Positions 33,547 through 41,616 of a DNA stretch of 43,517 nucleotides are shown in pieces. The stretch is taken from positions 1 through 43,517 of the forward strand of contig DASYUH010000072.1 of NCBI GenBank assembly GCA_036001465.1, read 5' to 3'. The stretch is from Candidatus Polarisedimenticolia bacterium (GTDB lineage: Bacteria > Acidobacteriota > Polarisedimenticolia > Gp22-AA2). A model generated the notes under the pieces. That model searched no databases. It saw only the letters and a list, made by a program, of their open reading frames with translations, and had not been told where the DNA came from. Position numbers and translations under genes: made by a program. Position 1 is the stretch's first letter; each line of letters begins with the position of its first letter.

Positions 33547-34542
33547 GTGGCTTGCCGGATCCTGATCCTGGCCGAGCACGAGGGGGGCGCGGTCCGCGAG
33601 ACCACGTTCGAGCTCCTCGCTCTGGCCCACCGCCTGGCGGGGGAGGGGGGCGGCGGCCCGGCCGACGTCAAGGCGCTCCTCATCGGACACGGCATCGGCG
33701 ACCTGGCGAAGGGGCTGGCGGCCCGCGGCGCGGCCGAGGTCATCTACGCCGAAGGGGAGGCCGTCAAGGATTACACCGGCGACGGCTACGGCCGCATCCT
33801 CGAGTCGGTGATCAAGGTGGAGTCGCCGGACATCGTCCTCGCCAGCCACACCCCGAACGGCTGGGACTGCGCGCCGCTCGCCGCGGCCGGCATCGGCGTG
33901 CCGATCGCCACGGAATGCTCCCAGGTCGCCTTCGAGGGGGGCCGGCCTCTGTTCACGCGCAAGGCGTTCAACGGCAAGTTCATCCAGGTCCTGGATCTCG
34001 GAGACGCGAAGCCGAGGATGGCCACGGTGCAGAAAGGGGCCGTCGCCGCGTTCACGGGGACGACCCAGGGGACCGTGCGCACCATCTCCGCCGGAGTGGA
34101 CGCCGCCGGGCTGCGCGCCCGCTTCGCCGGCATCAAGAAGAGCGAGGCCGGCGGCGTCGACCTGACGCAGGCACAGGTGATCGTCTCCGGCGGCCGCGGC
34201 GTCGGCGCCCCCGAGAAGTTCGGCGTCATCAAGGAGCTCGCCGCCGCCCTCGGCGGCCAGGTCGGCGCCTCGCGCCCGGTCACCGACATGGGCTGGCTGC
34301 CGCACGAGCACCAGGTCGGCAGCTCCGGCGTCACCGTCAATCCGAAGCTCTACATCGCCTGCGGCATCTCGGGGGCCATCCAGCACATCGTCGGGATGAA
34401 GGGGGCCGGCTACATCATCGCCATCAACAAGGACCCCGACGCCCCGATCTTCGGCGTCGCGAGCGTCGGAGTGGTCGGCGACCTGTTCGAGATCGTCCCC
34501 GCCCTGACCAAGGCCGTCAAGGACGCGAAGGGGCAGTCGTAG
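33547..34542 (+). CDS. etfA: Electron transfer flavoprotein alpha subunit
   Basis: 331 aa. GTG 33547 is the first possible start because an in-frame TGA lies directly before it. The N-terminal domain is A-C-R-I-L-I-L-A-E-H; the C-terminal FAD-binding domain shows V-S-G-G-R-G-V-G (about residue 215), S-R-P-V-T-D-M-G-W-L-P-H-E-H-Q-V-G-S-S-G and V-N-P-K-L-Y-I-A-C-G-I-S-G-A-I-Q-H. This is a complete, typical EtfA. It forms the heterodimer with the upstream EtfB. Its last 26 bases overlap the end of the convergent HNH gene. Confidence 0.9.
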   Translation: MACRILILAEHEGGAVRETTFELLALAHRLAGEGGGGPADVKALLIGHGIGDLAKGLAARGAAEVIYAEGEAVKDYTGDGYGRILESVIKVESPDIVLASHTPNGWDCAPLAAAGIGVPIATECSQVAFEGGRPLFTRKAFNGKFIQVLDLGDAKPRMATVQKGAVAAFTGTTQGTVRTISAGVDAAGLRARFAGIKKSEAGGVDLTQAQVIVSGGRGVGAPEKFGVIKELAAALGGQVGASRPVTDMGWLPHEHQVGSSGVTVNPKLYIACGISGAIQHIVGMKGAGYIIAINKDPDAPIFGVASVGVVGDLFEIVPALTKAVKDAKGQS

Positions 34543-36823
34543 CATCGGGTCGTATCTCGTGGGATGGCGATCCGTCCGCCGATCCACCTGTTGGCGCGAC
34601 GACCCGCCGCTCGTTGCGGTACCAGACTCCGAGATCCTTCTTCCAGAGCCTCCACAGGATGCCAAGCGGCGCCTTGCCGCGGCAGGTCGCCAGCTCCCCG
34701 TGCTCTCCCAGGTAGTGGTGGAAGCGGCACGCGCAGACGCGATTGTCGAGCCCGTTGCCGCCACGCCGGGAGCGATAAAGGACGTGATGATCGTCCAGGT
34801 TCTTCCGCGAGGTGCAGCCGGGGGCGCTGCAGCGCCAACCAGCGCGGGAATAGACCGGGTCGCCGCGGCGCTTCGGGGCGCCCGCGCGGGCGCCGGTCGA
34901 GGCGCGGGCGACGCGGTACGGCGGGTCCCAGGTGAGGACGAAGTCTTCCAGAAGCGCCAGGAGGCCGACCCAGGCCGGCAGGCGGCGGGAGCGGACGGAA
35001 AACGTCCGGGCTGAGAGCACGGACGGCGCGGCGTGGGGATCGGGCCAGGGCTCGTCCCAGGGGACCGAGTCGGCCAGAGCCGTCAGGCGCTGCCGGGCTG
35101 CCTCGACGACACCGAGGAAGTCAGCGGCGAGATCGTGCGGCAGGCGGAGGCGGAGGAAAACGTCCGGGCCGGGGCGCTCGGCGGAGGCCATCCCGAAATA
35201 CTGGACGCGCCCGCGGGCGGTCCCCGGCTCGCGGCGCAGCGACGCGTGCCACGCGGCGTCGTCCAGCGGCATCGGGTGGGTGGGCTCGCCGGCGGCACGG
35301 ACGGAGCGCGTGCGCGCGAGCGCCCGGGCTTCATCCCGGAGGCGCTTCACGGTGGCCTCTTCGGCGCGGGCGACCCAGGCGCGCTCGATATCGGGGGAGA
35401 CACGGCCGCGGCCGAGGATCCTCAATATGAGAAGAGTGGCCTCGAAGCCGATTCGACCGGCTTCGAAGGCGGCGCGCAGGTGGGGGAACTGCCGGAGGGA
35501 GCGGGCGGCGCGGACGCGGTCCTCGGCGGAGGTGCGGGAGACGCCGAGGCGCTCTTCGGCGTAGTGCCCGATGCCGGCGAAGCGGAGGCGCGACCAGGCG
35601 CCGCGCTCGGCCATGTCGGCGAGCACCTTCGCCAGGCGGCCGTCAAGGTCCTCCTCGAGAGCCAGGAGGGCGCGGATCTGGCCGTCGAGCTCGGCCGCGC
35701 CGCCGGTCCCCGCGACGCTCTCGACGTCGCGCAGGCGCGCCAGGCTGGCTCCGGCCAGCGCCAGGGACCACGAAGCGGGCGACGTCGCGGGGAGGTGGCT
35801 CCAGTTGTCCGTCGAGCGCGCCAGCGCGGTCTCCACCACCGCCGGATCGGGGGACACCTTCATCGGGCGGCTGTCGGCGTCGGGGGGGAGGCCGGCGGAA
35901 CAGGCCTCTCCCACCAGCGCCTCGACGAAGGAGGTCACGCTCGCTTCGCGTCCCTCGACGCAGCGGTAGAGATCGACGACCTCGTCGAACGCAGCCAGGA
36001 GGGGGGACGGGACCGGGATGCTGACGAGGGAGCGGTCGGAGAGATCGTCTGGGTCAGCATCAAGCGGGCTCGCTGGATTGTCCGAGGGCGCCTTCAGATC
36101 GTCCGAAGGGGAGTGTGGATCGTCCGCGGACCGCTGCTCCGCATCGCCGGAGGAGTGGTCAAAGTCCGGCGGCCACTCCGAGCGGGCCATGCGCGCCGCA
36201 CGGACCGATTCGCGCAGCGCGCGGATCGGAACGCTCCGCGCCTGCGCCACCCAGGCGGCCAGCGAATCGGCCGAGGCGATCCGGGCGACGAGAAGCGCTG
36301 CGACGCGCCCAACGGGGCGGCCACCATCGTCTCCGGTCAGGGCGTCGGCCAGGGCAGGGAGAGACTGGAGCGCGCGGCCCAGCGAGGCGAAGTCCTTCTG
36401 CCACCGCCCCGAGCGGCCGAAGCGCTCGCGGGCGTGATCCTCCAGCCGGGCGAATCCGAAATCGGACCAGGCGTGCCGCTGCACGAACGCGGCCGCCGCA
36501 CGGGCCAGCGGGATCGCGATGCGGTCGAGCCCGGCCCGCAGGGACAGAGCCAGGGCGTCCGCCTGGCGTAGCGACCGCTCGATCGCGTAGGCGCTCGCGC
36601 CTGTGGGGGACGGGGTGTCAGCGGACGGGTCGCCACAGGCCGCGTCGTCACCGGCATGGTCGCGACCGGTCGGGGCGCCATAGGCCGGCGCATCCTCCCT
36701 GCAAGCGAAGCGCTGGAGGACGGCGACTCTCGCCGGCTGGGTGCGCGCGAGACCGGCGCGTGGCAGCTCGAAAGGCGGGTAGCAGGAACCATGCAATGCG
36801 CGCGAAGCAGCGGCGAAATGCAT
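34517..36823 (-). CDS. Large HNH endonuclease-domain protein
   Basis: 768 aa from ATG 36823 (complement). The C-terminus (about residues 665-720) has an HNH zinc-finger nuclease fold: Y-S-R-A-G-W-R-C-S-A-P-G-C, D-D-H-H-V-L-Y-R-S-R-G-G and N-R-V-C-A-C-R-F-H-H. This fits HNH proteins related to the DUF222 family. The first 600 residues contain two related segments, each with W-S-x-x-x-F-A-x-x-x-x-x-A-x-E/R-R-x-G and a following array of helices, about residues 125-215 and 400-510; I read this as an internal duplication. A Ser/Asp-rich linker (about 230-275) separates them. There is no Shine-Dalgarno, and a promoter places transcription start at the ATG (leaderless). The role is unknown; some relatives are homing or defence-associated. 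Confidence 0.75.
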   Translation of the reverse strand: MHFAAASRALHGSCYPPFELPRAGLARTQPARVAVLQRFACREDAPAYGAPTGRDHAGDDAACGDPSADTPSPTGASAYAIERSLRQADALALSLRAGLDRIAIPLARAAAAFVQRHAWSDFGFARLEDHARERFGRSGRWQKDFASLGRALQSLPALADALTGDDGGRPVGRVAALLVARIASADSLAAWVAQARSVPIRALRESVRAARMARSEWPPDFDHSSGDAEQRSADDPHSPSDDLKAPSDNPASPLDADPDDLSDRSLVSIPVPSPLLAAFDEVVDLYRCVEGREASVTSFVEALVGEACSAGLPPDADSRPMKVSPDPAVVETALARSTDNWSHLPATSPASWSLALAGASLARLRDVESVAGTGGAAELDGQIRALLALEEDLDGRLAKVLADMAERGAWSRLRFAGIGHYAEERLGVSRTSAEDRVRAARSLRQFPHLRAAFEAGRIGFEATLLILRILGRGRVSPDIERAWVARAEEATVKRLRDEARALARTRSVRAAGEPTHPMPLDDAAWHASLRREPGTARGRVQYFGMASAERPGPDVFLRLRLPHDLAADFLGVVEAARQRLTALADSVPWDEPWPDPHAAPSVLSARTFSVRSRRLPAWVGLLALLEDFVLTWDPPYRVARASTGARAGAPKRRGDPVYSRAGWRCSAPGCTSRKNLDDHHVLYRSRRGGNGLDNRVCACRFHHYLGEHGELATCRGKAPLGILWRLWKKDLGVWYRNERRVVAPTGGSADGSPSHEIRPDATTAPSRP

Positions 36824-36829
36824 AGTGTA

Positions 36830-36858
36830 AGTATGGAGTACATCAAATCAGATTGCAA
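36830..36858 (-). promoter_or_regulatory. Promoter of the HNH gene, leaderless arrangement
   Basis: On the complement, TTGCAA (36858-36853) and CATACT (36835-36830) are 17 bases apart. The -10 ends 6 bases before the ATG at 36823. Confidence 0.45.
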
Positions 36859-36920
36859 GCGAAAAGTGAAAGATTTTTTATCGTGGTTGACACTCGGCCA
36901 GGAGGCAGAACCGCGCGCGT

Positions 36921-36949
36921 TGACCCCGCCCAGCGTTTTCTCTAGAATC
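36921..36949 (+). promoter_or_regulatory. Promoter of the DUF1326 gene
   Basis: TTGACC (36921-36926), 17 bases, TAGAAT (36944-36949); a strong match. The start codon at 36984 follows 34 bases later, after a GGGGGGGAG tract. Confidence 0.65.
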
Positions 36950-36983
36950 CTCGAACGAAACCACTTGGGGGGGAGAAGCGGCC

Positions 36984-37766
36984 ATGTCCACAGGAAAAGT
37001 GTTCGGAGTCCTCGTCCTTTCGGCAACCCTCGCGACCGCGGCGGACAAGGCGAAGGCGGCCGCGCCCGCGGTTCCTGATTTCGAGGTCGAGGGCATCGGG
37101 TTCACGATGTGTGAGTGTCCCGCTTATGCCTGCCCCTGCAGATCGAACGCCCATCCCACTCACCATCAGTGCAATGCCGCCGACTTCGCCTACATCAAAC
37201 GAGGGCACGTCGGGAAGGTGAAGCTGGATGGCCTGAAAGCGGTCGCTGTGGGCGATCTGATCAATCCCGACCATTCCAAGACCTACGCGACGGTCTACTT
37301 CGACAAGAGCACGACGCCGGAGCAGCGCGAGGCCTATTCGCAGATGCTCCAGTTCATGTTCTCCGAGGGCTTCCCCGCGACGGTCGGGCCTGCCAAGATC
37401 GTCTCGATCGAGTTCAAGGAATCGGCCGACAAGACGGAATACACGGTGAATATCCCGGGCATCCTCGAAGAGAAGGCCGTCCTGAAACGGGACCAATCCG
37501 GCAAGCCCGCGCACACGGTCCCCGCGATGGACGAATGGGGCAACACGATCAGCTACGCGGACAACGTCGTGTTCAAGTACCACGACAAGGAGCTGGCCCG
37601 CGAGTGGGACGCCTCCGGCCACCAGTCCAACATCAAGTACTTCCACACCACCAAGAAGATGTACGACGAGAAGCAGCTCCTGGCGCAACACGGTGATCCC
37701 GCCGTCAACGGCTGGACCGAGAAACAGAAGGACATGATCACCAAGCTGGGGATGAAGCCCGAGTAA
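36984..37766 (+). CDS. Secreted DUF1326-type Cys-rich protein
   Basis: 260 aa. A short hydrophobic N-terminus (residues 4-20) suggests export. Residues 41-63 hold the family signature, C-E-C-P-A-Y-A-C-P-C ... H-H-Q-C, with Cys43, 45, 50, 52 and 63 and two His residues that could bind a metal. The rest follows the DUF1326 fold, with G-L-K-A-V-A-V-G-D and T-Y-A-T-V-Y-F-D-K. Function is not established for the family; metal binding is inferred from the Cys/His cluster. It has its own good promoter and its stop lies before a 60-base gap. Divergent from the HNH gene. Confidence 0.8.
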   Translation: MSTGKVFGVLVLSATLATAADKAKAAAPAVPDFEVEGIGFTMCECPAYACPCRSNAHPTHHQCNAADFAYIKRGHVGKVKLDGLKAVAVGDLINPDHSKTYATVYFDKSTTPEQREAYSQMLQFMFSEGFPATVGPAKIVSIEFKESADKTEYTVNIPGILEEKAVLKRDQSGKPAHTVPAMDEWGNTISYADNVVFKYHDKELAREWDASGHQSNIKYFHTTKKMYDEKQLLAQHGDPAVNGWTEKQKDMITKLGMKPE

Positions 37767-37877
37767 CCTCACGCCTCACCCCGCACCCCCAGGCGAAATC
37801 CGGACGGTCCGAGCGGACGGTCTGAGATGCTGGATCTGACCGCGTGTTCGATTCTCCAGGTCGGGGCGATCCGTCGC

Positions 37878-38224
37878 ATGACGTCCGACCCGCGACTGGC
37901 CGCCCACTGCGATTCCTGGCTGCAGGAGCGGGGCGCCCGAGGGGCGCGCCACTACCTGACCCTGCGCTTCGCGGGCCTGGCGGCCGGAGGGTTGATGTTC
38001 GTCTGGATGGAATTCGACGAAATAGTGGACGCGGAAGTGCCGTCGATGCGCCTGCTCCTCTGGACGGGCGCGATCGTGGTGTCGTTGATCGCGGCGTTCT
38101 TCGGGTTCATCCTTTCCTGCTGGCCCAGGTCCACTCGTGGTGGTGGAGAGGCGGGATCCTCTTCTGGATGGCCCTGGTCGGTGCGCTGGAATACTGGCGG
38201 ATGGAGCGACGGTCCCGCCGCTAG
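37878..38224 (+). pseudogene. Small membrane protein disrupted by a frameshift
   Basis: The frame from ATG 37878 encodes a soluble start (M-T-S-D-P-R-L-A-A-H-C), then two hydrophobic helices (F-A-G-L-A-A-G-G-L-M-F-V-W-M and L-L-W-T-G-A-I-V-V-S-L-I-A-A-F-F-G-F-I-L). After about 38120 the frame turns into meaningless Arg/Gly-rich text. In the neighbouring frame, however, a good continuation appears: L-A-Q-V-H-S-W-W-W-R-G-G-I-L-F-W-M-A-L-V-G-A-L-E-Y-W, ending at TAG 38224. One missing base between about 38110 and 38130 explains it, either a real mutation or a sequencing/assembly error. The joined product would be about 115 aa with three helices. Family not recognised. Confidence 0.55.
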
Positions 38225-38262
38225 TCGAGCACGAACTTCAGCCGGCCGCCGGCGCCTTGCGA
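38221..38262 (-). pseudogene. Remnant of a second GNAT gene, last 13 codons
   Basis: On the complement the frame ends S-Q-G-x-x-x-x-L-K-F-V-L-D-stop, the same tail as the intact GNAT acetyltransferase at 39877-40347. Eighteen bases (38225-38242) are identical to 39887-39904. Upstream the similarity ends, so this is the scar of a duplication or rearrangement. Confidence 0.5.
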
Positions 38263-38303
38263 TCGAAGTCACGGCGGCATCGCCACCCCGGATGTTTTTG
38301 CAG

Positions 38304-39875
38304 CTAAGGGCAGCTTCGCGCCGGGACGATCCCGCCGTCGCTGCGGTGGCCGGCGGGGCCGGAGCCGCAGGTGTTCTCCGCCCGGACGAGATAGAAGAGA
38401 CATTGGCCGGGGCCGGAGGGCGCGGCCAGATCGAGACTGTAGATCAGGTCGATCTGCGGCGCGATGTTGCTCCCCGCACAGGAGGCGCCGGACGTGAAAT
38501 CCGAAGCGCTGGCCGACCGGATGAGATCGTAACGGTCGTCGAGGACGTAGCTGCCGGGGTGGGGCGGCAGCTGCCACTCCGCGTACTGTCCGCCGGGGGA
38601 GAAGATCAGCATATCGGGCTCGTCGGGGACTCCCCAGGCGCGGCCGTCCGCCGGCGCGCAGTCGCAGGCGTCGCCGATCCCGTCGCCGTCGCTGTCCGCT
38701 TGCGAGGGGTTGATCACCGCCGGGCAGTCGTCGAGGCAGTCCGGGATTCCGTCGCCGTCGCTGTCCGCGCCGGCCGCGGCATCGAGCCGGTCGCGGATGA
38801 CCTGCTGCACCTGGTAGGCGACGATGAGCAGGTTGTCGGCCGCCGCCCCCGCGGAGTCATAAATCTCGAAGATGCCGGCGACCTCACGCTTCTTGTCGAT
38901 CCAGGGATAGAAGCCGAACTTGCCCGGGCAGGAAATCTGGCTGCCGTCCGGCATCCCGTAGTGGACATCACGCCATTCGCCGATCCCGTAACGGACGTAC
39001 GGGGGCGCCGGCGAGCAGAAGAAGGCCGCCTGCGCTGTCTGGTCCCTCTGCATCTCCGCGATCGCCGCGGAGGACAGGACGCGGGTGGCGCCATACATCC
39101 CGTCGTCCAGGATCATGCGCAGGAATTTCCCATACTCATTCATCGTGGTGATCAGCCCGCCTGCGATGGGCGGGTTCTGTCCGCCGAAATAGAACGTCGA
39201 AGTGAGTCCAAGCGGCGTGCGGATCTTGTCAGTGAAGAGCTGGCTCCAGCTTTTCCCGCTCGCCACCTCCGCCATCCGTCCGCCCACCTGGATCGAGTTG
39301 TTGCCATAACAGAAGAAGCTGCCCGGGGGGCCGATCATCGCGACGGTCTGGGCGATCTGCTGTGCGCAGAGATCGAGCGTCGTCGTGGAATCGTTCACGC
39401 AGGGGGCGTCGGTCCGGTTGTCGAGGCCTGAGGTGTGCGAAAACAACTGGCGCAGGGTCATGTCGGCCTTGGCCCCGGTGAAGTAGGGGAGATAGACGCT
39501 GACCTTGTCATCGAGCCGAAGGGTGCCGTCGTCCACGAGGCCCATGATCACCGCCGCCGAAAACCATTTGGTCGAAGAGGCGACCAGAAGCAGAGAATCG
39601 GGGGTGTAGTTGCCGAACATCCGCTGATGAATCGTGACGCCGCCCGCGTCAAAGAGCCAGAGTCCGGCCCCTGGCAGCGGGGTGGCCGAGACCATCGACT
39701 GCATGAGGCTGTCGGCCTCCTTGAAATCCGGCGTGCAGGCGGCGGCTGATGCGGGGCCGGGTCGCGCGGCAAACGGAAACAGCGCTGCGGCGATCAGGAC
39801 GAGACGCAGTCCTCCGGCGATCGGATGGGGATCCGAGCGGCACTCGAACCTGGGGCCGTGGTGGAGGTTCTTCAT
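38304..39875 (-). CDS. Secreted serine hydrolase (beta-lactamase fold) with TSP3 repeats
   Basis: 523 aa. A signal peptide ends near residue 46 (A-S-A-A-A). The beta-lactamase/class C penicillin-binding fold is shown by the S-x-x-K motif Ser100-Lys103 (S-S-T-K), H-T-S-G-L, and Y-G-N near residue 187. After about residue 365 come two thrombospondin type 3 loops (D-S-D-G-D-G-I-P-D ... D-S-D-G-D-G-I-G-D), then a C-terminal domain of about 120 residues with several Cys. This is the same calcium-loop module that occurs in the giant protein at 16.4 kb. The enzyme may be an esterase, D-aminopeptidase or carboxypeptidase. It starts 1 base after the GNAT stop, so the two are one operon. Confidence 0.82.
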   Translation of the reverse strand: MKNLHHGPRFECRSDPHPIAGGLRLVLIAAALFPFAARPGPASAAACTPDFKEADSLMQSMVSATPLPGAGLWLFDAGGVTIHQRMFGNYTPDSLLLVASSTKWFSAAVIMGLVDDGTLRLDDKVSVYLPYFTGAKADMTLRQLFSHTSGLDNRTDAPCVNDSTTTLDLCAQQIAQTVAMIGPPGSFFCYGNNSIQVGGRMAEVASGKSWSQLFTDKIRTPLGLTSTFYFGGQNPPIAGGLITTMNEYGKFLRMILDDGMYGATRVLSSAAIAEMQRDQTAQAAFFCSPAPPYVRYGIGEWRDVHYGMPDGSQISCPGKFGFYPWIDKKREVAGIFEIYDSAGAAADNLLIVAYQVQQVIRDRLDAAAGADSDGDGIPDCLDDCPAVINPSQADSDGDGIGDACDCAPADGRAWGVPDEPDMLIFSPGGQYAEWQLPPHPGSYVLDDRYDLIRSASASDFTSGASCAGSNIAPQIDLIYSLDLAAPSGPGQCLFYLVRAENTCGSGPAGHRSDGGIVPARSCP

Positions 39876-39876
39876 G

Positions 39877-40347
39877 TTACACGCGGTCGAGCACGAACTT
39901 CAGCTTCGGGCCGGTGAAGACGAACCCCTGGGACTCGTAGAACCGGCGGGTCCGATCCCAGGCGGGGGACTCGGGCGCGGTCACGTCGATCCGGCCCCAG
40001 CCGCGTCGCCTGGCCAGCTCTTTCACGGAGGCGATCAGCCGGCCGCCGACGCCCTTCGATCGATACGGCGGCGCCACGTACATCTCGTTGATCACGCCGT
40101 ACGCTCCGTTGGCGTAGATGGCGAAGGACTCGACGACGGTGGAGATCCCGGCGATCTCCCCCTCGCCGGTCCGGGCGACGAGCGTGACGGCTCGCGGGCC
40201 GGCATCGCGCCACGCGCGGGTGACCCGCGCCCGGTCGAGCGCCCCGAGATCGTCCGCCTCGTCGCCGAGCTCGCGCAGCAGGCGCAGGACCCACTCGAAG
40301 ACGAGCTCGGCCTCCTCGACCCCCGCTTCCTGAATCGTGATGTTCAT
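39877..40347 (-). CDS. GNAT family N-acetyltransferase
   Basis: 156 residues from ATG 40347 (complement), which has GGAGG seven bases ahead; a longer start at 40380 lacks this. The GNAT fold is recognisable: N-I-T-I-Q-E-A at the start, then N-E-M-Y-V-A-P-P-Y-R-S-K-G-V-G-G-R-L-I-A as the acetyl-CoA-binding loop (pattern R-S-K-G-V-G), and R-F-Y-E-S-Q-G-F-V-F near the end. The acceptor substrate is unknown. A truncated tail copy lies 1.6 kb away at 38221-38262. It is followed after 1 base by the serine hydrolase. Confidence 0.85.
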   Translation of the reverse strand: MNITIQEAGVEEAELVFEWVLRLLRELGDEADDLGALDRARVTRAWRDAGPRAVTLVARTGEGEIAGISTVVESFAIYANGAYGVINEMYVAPPYRSKGVGGRLIASVKELARRRGWGRIDVTAPESPAWDRTRRFYESQGFVFTGPKLKFVLDRV

Positions 40348-40496
40348 CTTCGGCCTCCGGAACCATCGCGCAGGATACATCGTCCGCGTCCCGGTCGCGA
40401 CAAGGTGACTTTCGTCACCGATCCGGGGCGGGGAGGGGATTCAAGCTGGCGGCGGACACCATTTCATCGCTCATCCGAGCGGAAAGGAGGCGGCAC

Positions 40497-41024
40497 ATGA
40501 CGCGTGTGGGAATCGTACGGCTGCTTGCGGGTCTGCTGGTTGTGGGGACGGTCGGTGCGCTGGTGTCGGCGGACGACAATGCCCGGACCCTGAAAGCTAC
40601 CTTGAAAGGGTTCGAAGAGCCCCCCTCCGTCTCCTCGACGGGCCGGGGGAGCTTCCGCGCCACGATCTCGGAGGACGGGACCGCCCTCAGCTACACCCTC
40701 TCGTACGAAGATCTCGAGGGGGACGTCCAGCAGTCGCACATCCACCTGGGACAGCGGGGGGTGAACGGCGGCATCGCCGTCTTCCTCTGCTCGAACCTGG
40801 GGAACGGGCCGGAGGGGACGCCTCTCTGTCCAGGACCGCGGGCGGGGAGCGTGAGCCGCACCGTGACCGGCGCCGACATCGTCGGGCCGTCGGGGCAGGG
40901 GCTGACGACGGGCGAGTTTGCCGAGCTGCTGCGCGCCATCGACAAGAACGTGACCTATGCCAACGTCCACTCCACCAAGCACACGGGCGGTGAGATCCGC
41001 GGCCAGATCGAAACGGAGGACTGA
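40497..41024 (+). CDS. Secreted CHRD-domain protein
   Basis: 175 aa with AAAGGAGG six bases before ATG 40497. Residues 1-26 form a signal peptide ending A-L-V-S-A-D. The remainder is a single CHRD domain: L-K-G-F-E-E-P-P-S-V-S-S-T-G-R-G-S-F, then Q-S-H-I-H-L-G-Q-R-G-V-N-G-G-I-A-V-F-L-C and, near the end, Y-A-N-V-H-S-T-K-H-T-G-G-E-I-R-G-Q. CHRD domains are extracellular beta-folds named after chordin; in bacteria their function is unknown. Divergent from the GNAT gene. Confidence 0.88.
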   Translation: MTRVGIVRLLAGLLVVGTVGALVSADDNARTLKATLKGFEEPPSVSSTGRGSFRATISEDGTALSYTLSYEDLEGDVQQSHIHLGQRGVNGGIAVFLCSNLGNGPEGTPLCPGPRAGSVSRTVTGADIVGPSGQGLTTGEFAELLRAIDKNVTYANVHSTKHTGGEIRGQIETED

Positions 41025-41031
41025 GAGAGAT

Positions 41032-41589
41032 TCACCCGGACCGCGCCGGCAGGCGGGCCAGCTCGAGCGTTTTCAGGAGGGTGTTCCAGTTGCGGAAGGT
41101 GCTCGTGGTCTTGAGCGTCGAGTCGAAATACTGCGCCGTCAGCCTGCTACGCGCCAGTCCGTTCGGGCACAAGAGATAGATCTCGCCGCCGCGCAGGACG
41201 AATCGATCCGGCCGCGAGCGATCGGGATCCAGAAGTGCCGCCCGCGAACGGCCGGGACGCTCCGCCAGGAAGACGACGTGCAAGGTCCTCGGGTCCGCAC
41301 CGTTGCGCAGGAACGGGTTGCTCCTCGCGACCGCGTCGAGCTAGGGGGCCGTCCGCGTCACGACCGGCGCCTCGAAGCCGAAGCGCTTCGAGATGCCCGC
41401 TGCGATCAGGGCGGGGACGCGGCGGGCGAGCGGCGTCGCGGCGGTGAACAGGACGTTGCCGCTCTGGATCCAGGTGCGCACGTCGGCGCACCCCGACTCG
41501 GTGAACAGGGCGGCCAGGGCGGTCATCGGCAGGGTGTGCTTGCCGCCGACGTTGATCCCGCACAGGAAGGCGACGTGGACGGTGCGCAT
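41032..41589 (-). pseudogene. DUF1697 gene with one in-frame stop
   Basis: The complement starts at ATG 41589 with V-A-F-L-C-G-I-N-V-G-G-K-H-T-L-P-M and W-I-Q-S-G-N-V-L-F, the DUF1697 signature. A TAG at 41341-41343 interrupts it, after which the same frame resumes with L-D-A-V-A-R-S-N-P-F-L, E-I-Y-L-L-C-P-N-G and F-R-N-W-N-T-L-L-K, the rest of the family pattern, to a stop at 41032. The full product would be 185 codons. GAG to TAG is a likely single-base change because the family often has Glu there. Either a fresh pseudogene or a sequence error. Confidence 0.75.
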
Positions 41590-41616
41590 GACTCTACACC
41601 GGGCCCCTGCGGCGGG

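Noticed and set aside
21452-34542. Claim of a full autotrophic 3-hydroxypropionate bi-cycle
   Set aside because: Only the malonyl-CoA to propionyl-CoA enzymes are in the window; no carboxylase, mutase or lyase genes were seen.
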